A stretch of 64,000 bases of DNA from Torreya grandis (lineage: Eukaryota; Streptophyta; Pinopsida; Cupressales; Taxaceae): contig JARHVA010000250.1 of NCBI GenBank assembly GCA_037957365.1, positions 6,285,001-6,349,000 on the forward strand. The letters are read 5' to 3'. Shown in pieces: positions 58,408-64,000 of the stretch. The notes under the pieces were generated by a model. The model made no database searches. It saw nothing but the letters and a program-made list of their open reading frames with translations, and was not told the origin of the DNA. The position numbers and the translations under genes were made by a program. Position 1 is the first letter of the stretch; every line of letters begins with the position of its first letter.

Positions 58408-59407
58408 TGTAATGTCCCCAAATTTTTGTTAAAATGGTTTAATTAATTTAAGTTGTCCAAAAAATAAGATTGCTTCAAAAGGATAACTTTAATTAATTAA
58501 TTTAATTATTATGGAAATAAATAAAATAGCATAATAAAATAAAATTGACTTCTTCTAGAAGTTTCTTGGGAGCCTTTAAAATAAGTTGAGGGCAAAGCAT
58601 TTGGAATATCTTTTGTTGCTAAAATATTCTGAGTATTGTGAAGCTTGAATTTGTGATTCAGCTAAAATCTCTGAGGACGCAAACCTTCAACATATTGGAG
58701 AAGGGTTGGATGAAAACCCAGCACTTTTCAGGGGTGGATTCGTGATGGAATTCAGGCTATGCATATTGATCAGATCTGGAGCTTCAGAGGACATTCACTG
58801 GGTAGATTAGGGGTTCAGCATATGCAGAGGTTTATAGGTATTTATTCATTAGATTTGATTTAAGATTTATATATTTATATCTTCAAATCAGGTTTGGTAT
58901 AAAATCTATACAGATCGGTACCAGGCCGTACCAACAGATTCAGAAAAGGGAAGGGCACAGTTCACAGTTGCAGGCCACAGGGTATTACAGAGGCTGACAT
59001 CAGTAGTTAAGTGACCATCATCAGCAGATAGACCAACATCAGCTGATCAGCAACCGACATCGACAGTCAGGCAGTCATAGGCAGAGTCACCAGCAGGCAG
59101 AGATCGCCACCAGATAACCAATGGTGGTAGTGTATCGATCGACGTCGGTAGAAGAACCGACGTCAGTGACTATGTTCTCACACAACATCCAGATCTGTGC
59201 ATACTTCCAGGTTCTTGCTTATTTGGGCTTCATTATACCCTCTATAATATAGCTGTGTACTGTAATTTTTTATTATTCACTGTTGAAGCAAATTTGGGCA
59301 ATATATTTTTGTATCAGCATTCTCTAAAGACAAATAATCAGATTTATATCTTTGTCTTGTAAGAACCTATATATTTTGTGTCTCCAAATTTAGTTTGGGA
59401 TCTTTCA
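58408..59407 (+). repeat. 5' LTR of element G
   Basis: Exactly 1,000 bases, TGTAATGTCCCC to GATCTTTCA. It matches 61,687-62,695. A likely promoter core is CTCTATAATATAG at about 59,240-59,252. A region of short CCGACATCGxCAG-like repeats lies at 58,993-59,170. Confidence 0.95.
58993..59170 (+). promoter_or_regulatory. Cluster of CGACxTCG-type short repeats in the LTR of G
   Basis: At least five degenerate copies of a 12-14 base unit around CCGACATCGACAG, ending in two ACGT-core palindromes (ATCGACGTCGGT and ACCGACGTCAGT). The 3' LTR copy (62,282-62,458) reads TGACGTCGG in one of them, which fits bZIP-binding elements. Function is inferred; it lies about 70-250 bases upstream of the TATA-like sequence. 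Confidence 0.45.
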
Positions 59408-59408
59408 G

Positions 59409-59421
59409 TGGTATCAGAGCC
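59409..59421 (+). other. Primer binding site of element G
   Basis: TGGTATCAGAGCC, the exact complement of the initiator tRNA-Met 3' end, one base after the LTR. Confidence 0.95.
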
Positions 59422-59556
59422 ATGCATCTTGCCAGCCTGTAGGGGTAAATATATTTTATTTCTATGCATCCTGGAAGATTTGATAGAAGTCATATATATT
59501 TTACACATAGTAGACCTCAGTACGAGCGAGAGTTGGGTTTAGGACAGGAACCTATC

Positions 59557-60934
59557 ATGGCTGAAGAATAGAGGAATGCCCATAGAAACCAGGATGAGGT
59601 AGAAAGAGAGATGATGAGGACCCTCATCACTACCTAGCCCAAGATTGTTCAGGCTCTAGACTGATTACAAGATACCATGGAGCGTTTAGAGGTGGATAGA
59701 CACAGAGGTAGAAGGAATAGATTAGTTTCAGTGACAGGTGGTCATCATACCCATCAGTCCAGTCAACATAGTCACCATTCCCATTCTTTAGTGGGGAGCT
59801 CCCGTCATTCCTCTAGGTGAAATCATCATCATACACCTACTCCAAATAGACCATTACTGCCTTAGTTTGTACTAGGTGGACAACTAGTACAGGTGGATCC
59901 ACCAGAGATGGGGTTCCAAGAGTCTATTTTGGTAGCCACAGCAGAGTGGAGAGCTTTACCCCCAGAGGTTAGGGAGGTTTTTCCTTTTCCCCAGTATTGT
60001 GCATAGCATAGAGACACAACCAGATTTAGGGGAGATTGGGGTAATAGACCACCACAACAATAGCATAATCATGACCTCAATAGAGCTACGGGGAAGATTA
60101 CATTGGCTTCATATAATGGCTCTGGAGAGACTAGTGCAAGAGCTTGGGTCCACAAGCTGGACATATATCTTTCTTTGAGGCCCATGCCCGAGCGTGAGGC
60201 CATTCAGTTTGTGGTGTTGCATTTAGAGGGGATTGCATATGATTGGTGGCACCATGGATTGGTCACCCAGGATCACGCCTTAGTTCACTCCTATGCTGAG
60301 TTCACTGAGAGACTTATTACATGGTTTGACCGTAAGGATACAAAACTTTACTACAGGGAGTTGGCTCATCTTAGACAGAGTGGTCACGCAGAAACTTATA
60401 TTAATGAGTTTCAACATATTGCGGTTATGGTACCTGATATGCCTCAGAGATGGAGTGTGATGTTATTTATTGAAGGATTATAGGATAGACTTAAGGGACT
60501 GGTACATGCTTTCCAACTAGCCACTCTTAAGGATGCCATTGATGTGACATTGAGACTGGATACTGTTCCCACTTCTTATCAGGATGATAAGAAAATAGCC
60601 ATAGACTCTCGGCCTATACAGAAGGCCAACACACCACAAAATAAAGAAGGGTCATCCTTGGATGAATCAGGAGACTAGGAATGACTTGAGGAGGAAAAAG
60701 TTATGTTTTTCCTGCAAAGATCCATGGGAACCAGGACACCGTTGCATGGGTAAAGGAAAGGTTCATTTGATTGAGGTAACTTCTGAGTGTGGAGATGAGG
60801 AGGTTCCTGATACGGACATTGAGGATAATATTGAGCAGGTTCAGACACAGTTGGAGTTAGACACCCCGGAGCCTTTGGCATTAGCTAAAGCAATTATGGC
60901 TACCCTCTCAAGTTATCCTAACTTTCATGCCTTT
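59557..60934 (+). pseudogene. Gag of element G
   Basis: Starts at ATG 59,557 (MAEE then a stop at 59,569), 136 bases after the primer site. The N-terminal half is His/Ser/Arg-rich with five or more stops. The gag core at 60,103-60,483 is open: ASYNGSGETSARAWVHKLDI, FVVLHLEGIAYDWWHHGL, SYAEFTERLITWFDRKD, LAHLRQSGHAETYINEFQHI. A TAG at 60,481 (from CAG) follows FIEGL, then the frame goes on with DRLKGLVHAFQLATLKDAID. A frameshift near 60,640-60,690 leads into 60,662-60,934, with NDLRRKKLCFSCKDPWEPGH and RC, a CCHC zinc knuckle, and an acidic tail. Gag would coat the RNA and form the particle. Confidence 0.9.
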
Positions 60935-60937
60935 TAG

Positions 60938-61400
60938 TTGAAAGGTACACTTAAGGGTAAGTGGGTCATGAGCTTGGTAGATATAGGTGCTACACATAAC
61001 TTCATTGACCAAAAGTTAGTAGGAAGGCGTGGATTACAGTATGAGAAGTTTGGTGGTTTTGGGGTAAAGGTGGCAGATGGTGCAATTTTGGGTTGTACCA
61101 AACGGATTCCACAGCTTAGCATTCAGATGGGGGATTACACTCTGATCAATGATTTTTATGTGTTTCCTTTAGAGGATTATGATGTGGTCTTGGGCATGCA
61201 GTGGTTACAGGGTATTGGGTGCTACATTATTGATCACCACCGTATGCAGTTAGAATTCCTTTCTGGGGGAAGGAAGATTATCTTGAAGGCAACACAAGAT
61301 GGAGGACCTAAGGAGGGGTCATCTCACAGGATGGAGTCTCATTTTATAGGTGATGTGGTAAATAATTCTATTTGTTGCAGGACATTTTCCTTTCCAATTA
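60938..61400 (+). pseudogene. Protease of element G
   Basis: The frame continues from the zinc-knuckle frame through a TAG at 60,935-60,937 (probably once CAG), so gag and protease were one polyprotein. The active site reads SLVDIGATHNFIDQKLV, with the catalytic Asp and Gly kept and Ser changed to Ile (family pattern D-S-G-A-T-H-N-F). The second conserved block is YDVVLGMQWLQGIG (about 61,180). Past 61,290 it reads GGPKEGSSHRMESHF, resembling the protease-RT linker. The frame stays open to 61,711 but runs into the 3' residue and the LTR and is no longer authentic there. The minus-strand frames here are shadows. Confidence 0.9.
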
Positions 61401-61686
61401 TAAGTCAACATCCTTATGGGGATTGTGAGAGTTTGATAATCAGAGTAACGAAGCGGCCATTTTCTAAGTCTAAGGTATGTGATGGTGAATTTGCTAAATA
61501 CATATTGAGGATTATCACACTCCTCTCTAAGAGAAATAAGGAGAATGTAATCATAGATATTTTCCAGCATGGTGGTTCTGATAGAAGAGTTTGCAAATTT
61601 TTGAGAATAATATGGGATCCAGGAAGTTGGTGTTGGGTATCAGGAGCGCATTGCTTGAGGACAAGCAATCTCCAGGAAGGGAGGAC
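61401..61686 (+). other. Pol deletion junction, 3' residue and polypurine tract of element G
   Basis: About 290 bases replace the expected 3 kb of RT, RNase H and integrase. The end at 61,650-61,686 (frame EDKQSPGRED, then the purine tract AGGAAGGGAGGAC at 61,674-61,686) looks like the authentic end of pol next to the 3' LTR. The deletion point therefore lies between the protease linker (about 61,330) and about 61,640; I cannot fix it without a full-length relative. Confidence 0.7.
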
Positions 61687-62695
61687 TGTAATGTCCCCAA
61701 ATTTCTGTTAAAATGGTTTAATTAATTTAATTAATTTAAGTTGTCCAAAAAATAAGATTGCTTCAAAAGGATAACTTTAATTAATTAATTTAATTATTAT
61801 GGAAATAAATAAAATAGCATAATAAAACAAAATTGACTTCTTCTAGAAGTTTCTTGGGAGCCTTTAAAATAAGTTGAGGGCAAAGCATTTGGAATATCTT
61901 TTGTTGCTAAAATATTTTGAGTATTGTGAAGCTTGAATCTGTGATTCAGCTAAAATCTCCGAGGACGCAAACCTTCAGCAGATTGGAGAAGAGTTGGATG
62001 AAAACCCAACACTTTTCAGGGGTAGATTCGTGACGGAATTTAGGCTGTGCATATTGATCAGATCTGGAGCTTCAGAGGACATTCATTGGGTAGATCAGGG
62101 GTTCAACATATGCAGAGATTTCCAAGTATTTATTCATTAGATTTGATTTAAGATTTATATATTTATATCTTCAGATCAGGTTTGGTACGGAATCTGTATA
62201 GATCGGTACCAGGTTATACCAGCAGATTTAGAAAAGGGAAGGGCACAGTTCACAGTTGTAGGCTGTAGGGTATTACAGAGGCCGACATCGACAGTTAAGT
62301 GACTGGCATCGGCAAATAGACCGACATCAGCTGATCAGCAATCGACATCAACAGTCAGGCAGTCACCGGTAGAGTCACCAGCAGGCAGAGATCGCCACCA
62401 GATAACCGATGATGGTAGTGTATCGACCGACGTCGGCAGAAGAACTGACGTCGGTGATTGTGTTCTCACACAACATCTAGATCTGTGCATACTTCCAGGT
62501 TCTTACTTATTTGGGCTTCATTATACCCTCTATAATATAACTGTGTACTATAATTTTTTATTATTCACTGTTGAAGCAAATTTGGGCAATATATTTTTGT
62601 ATCAACATTCTCTAAAGACAAATAATCAGATTTATATCTTTGTCTTGTAAGAACCTATATATTTTGTGTCTCCAAATTTAGTTTGGGATCTTTCA
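61687..62695 (+). repeat. 3' LTR of element G
   Basis: 1,009 bases, matching 58,408-59,407; the extra bases are a second copy of TTAATTTAA near 61,725. It ends CTTTCA before the right copy of GAGAT. The minus-strand open frame at 62,632-62,961 crosses the LTR end and is a shadow. Confidence 0.95.
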
Positions 62696-64000
62696 GAGAT
62701 AAGGTCAGTTTCAGATGCCAGTGGTAATGTGATAATTTGGCTAGATCCCAAATTCATCGACAAAGTCTTCATGTGCCCTCCAGCTACTGAAGTAACAAAG
62801 ATTGACTTCGTAGAAGCCCATAAGGAATACGATAAGGACCCTGAAAGGGCAAAGAAAGTCATGAATAACAAGTGGCTTAGAACACCCAAAATCATTCTAT
62901 CTAGATGGCCGCAAAACTTTTTGAGGAGTGATTTTATTGAAGAAGTTGGTGACTTGATCACCCTTCTTAGCAGAGTGTGAGGCCTCCCATCTTCTTCACA
63001 GTTCTATGAATGGATGTACCCATTCATCAAGATCATCTTCTAGGGTAAGCAGGTTAAATTTTGGGGTGAACAAATTAGCAATGCCCTCTATGAGTAGCTA
63101 ACTAAGGTACAGACTTTTTCCAAGTTTTATATGACTTCATACCTTATGTACATAGCTGCTTCGATGTGAACCTTCCCAGGTTTGACAACTGAAGGAGATA
63201 GAAAGACCGCCTTGGTCTACTCATATTACCCCTAGCTAACTCTGTAAGGATCAACCCAACATTTTAAAAGGGTGAATGATGCTTTCTTTGCCATATTTTT
63301 ATGCCTATTCAACACTTAGCTTGAGCAAAAGAGAGTATCAGACGAGGCTTGGACAGTTGTCAATGACTACGGTTGTATGTTCCTCCAATTTCCCACCTTT
63401 TGCTATCTTTGGGTTGGCTTTTTCCAAGGCTACCCCTATATGCTCCCCAAGTTCCCTTCTGACAAGTTGGTTCTAATAGAACTTTGCCGATAACTGATTG
63501 TCATGCATACTAAGCAAATGGAGCTAAAAAGGTCAAGTTTTAGGTTTCCAGTCAAAATTGGCAGGTACTCTATTGCAACAACAACCAAAGCCAAAGTCAT
63601 GGAAATAGAGATGCAGATGGTCACTCTGAAATAGTTCAAGAAAAGGGATAAATTTGACTACAGGGGAGTCAAGGACAAGATCAGGCAGAAGACTCAATTC
63701 CATGAGCCCATCATCGAGGACATTTGGATAAACTTGAGGACAACTGAAGAAATCAAAAAGATGGACTATTACAGGCTGACCCTAGAGCAAATTGAATATC
63801 TGGGGCTCGTAGAGATCTCCTCCAATCTGGTCAATGATGGGAACATTATCAATAGTAGGTACCTAGCTGAAATTTTTTTTGGCTCCCCTCTTCCTCTAAC
63901 TCAGTGGTCTTAGAAGAAACTAAATTCTCTGAGGAAAAGATTTAAACCAATATTGGCTAACACAAATGATTGGTTAGTAGCCAAAGGGATCGTACTGAAA
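62696..64000 (+). pseudogene. Frame H, 3' part, runs off the window
   Basis: Continues frame H after element G. The first part, to 62,977, is open: SVSDASGNVIIWLDPKFIDK, VFMCPPATEVTKIDFVEAHK, WLRTPKIILSRWPQNFLRSD. Stops follow at 62,978, 63,041, 63,095, 63,167, 63,233, 63,245, 63,317, 63,491, 63,632 and 63,911, all in the same frame, with no frameshift to the end of the window. Each is one transition away from Gln, Arg or Trp. Later recognisable text includes FYEWMYPFIKIIF, FWGEQISNALYE and KFYMTSYLMYIAAS; the protein looks globular and partly aromatic. Both parts together give about 547 codons. I know no named domain in it; an unnamed retroelement-borne protein of gymnosperms is possible. 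The open frames at 63,276-63,476 and 63,436-63,639 (minus) are shadows. Confidence 0.6.

Larger units (their letters stand above)
58408..62695 (+). mobile_element. Element G, youngest LTR retrotransposon, gag-protease only
   Basis: 4.29 kb, bounded by a perfect 5-base target duplication GAGAT (58,403-58,407 and 62,696-62,700). LTRs of 1,000 and 1,009 bases differ at roughly 60 sites by eye, nearly all transitions, plus one 9-base indel. Internal region 2.28 kb: primer site, gag, zinc knuckle, protease, a short 3' residue and polypurine tract. RT, RNase H, integrase are absent. It inserted within frame H. Confidence 0.95.

Noticed and set aside
60938..61711. Intact 257-codon gene
   Set aside because: Only the first 120-150 codons are protease; the rest runs through a deletion junction, the polypurine tract and into the LTR.
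1..64000. tRNA, rRNA or microRNA genes
   Set aside because: No cloverleaf with A and B boxes or rRNA segment was recognised by eye. TGGTATCAGAGCC sequences are primer binding sites, not tRNA genes.

Overview
This is AT-rich, intergenic plant DNA with no intact host gene that I can recognise. It looks like a large, slowly purged genome such as a conifer or other gymnosperm. The reasons are dense nested LTR retrotransposons, advanced decay by point mutation, long LTRs and no genes across 64 kb. The taxon is an inference; the sequence alone does not prove it. Almost everything that can be named is Ty3/Gypsy or Ty1/Copia debris. Element letters below are mine.

Layout, left to right. 1-5,921 (+): element E, a gag-protease remnant, a long non-coding 3' region, a polypurine tract and a 3' LTR. 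6,621-8,567 (-): element D, a gag start and a 5' LTR. 9,032-15,290 (+): element A, a 5' LTR, protease, reverse transcriptase (RT), RNase H, a second RNase H and integrase, as in the Tat/Ogre lineage. 15,981-17,804 (-): RNase H and RT of a Copia element, whose integrase lies at 34,264-35,150 (-). The Copia element is split by two insertions: a chromovirus with both LTRs (17,805-25,248, +) and element B (25,301-34,263, +). 38,031-45,173 (-): element C, with both LTRs, gag and protease but no pol. 45,219-56,031 (+): element E2, a sister of E with a 5' LTR, gag and protease, interrupted at 50,218-55,613 by an unidentified insertion of about 5.4 kb. 56,034-64,000: a segment richer in GC, holding an array of twelve 31-nt palindromes (57,020-57,898) and a long broken reading frame (H). 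H is interrupted by the youngest element, G (58,408-62,695, +), which has two LTRs of about 1 kb, a 5-bp target duplication, gag and protease, and no pol.

A, B, C, D, E and E2 look like one extended Tat-like group: the LTRs are about 1.2-1.27 kb (except one copy enlarged by repeats), most LTR starts resemble TGTAG, and protease blocks are related. Only A keeps RT, RNase H and integrase, so C, E and E2 may be non-autonomous gag-protease elements once mobilised by A-like relatives. Nothing here looks able to move today: every coding region carries stops or frameshifts, and both recognisable Ty3/Gypsy integrases have lost the catalytic glutamate.

The observations most worth checking are the palindrome array with alternating 40/48-nt spacing, the 117-bp near-perfect inverted repeat inside one LTR of B, the second purine tract shared by E, B and C, the single-frame decayed ORF H, and the unidentified 5.4-kb insertion. 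All alignments were made by eye; boundaries and identities are approximate unless a motif is named.
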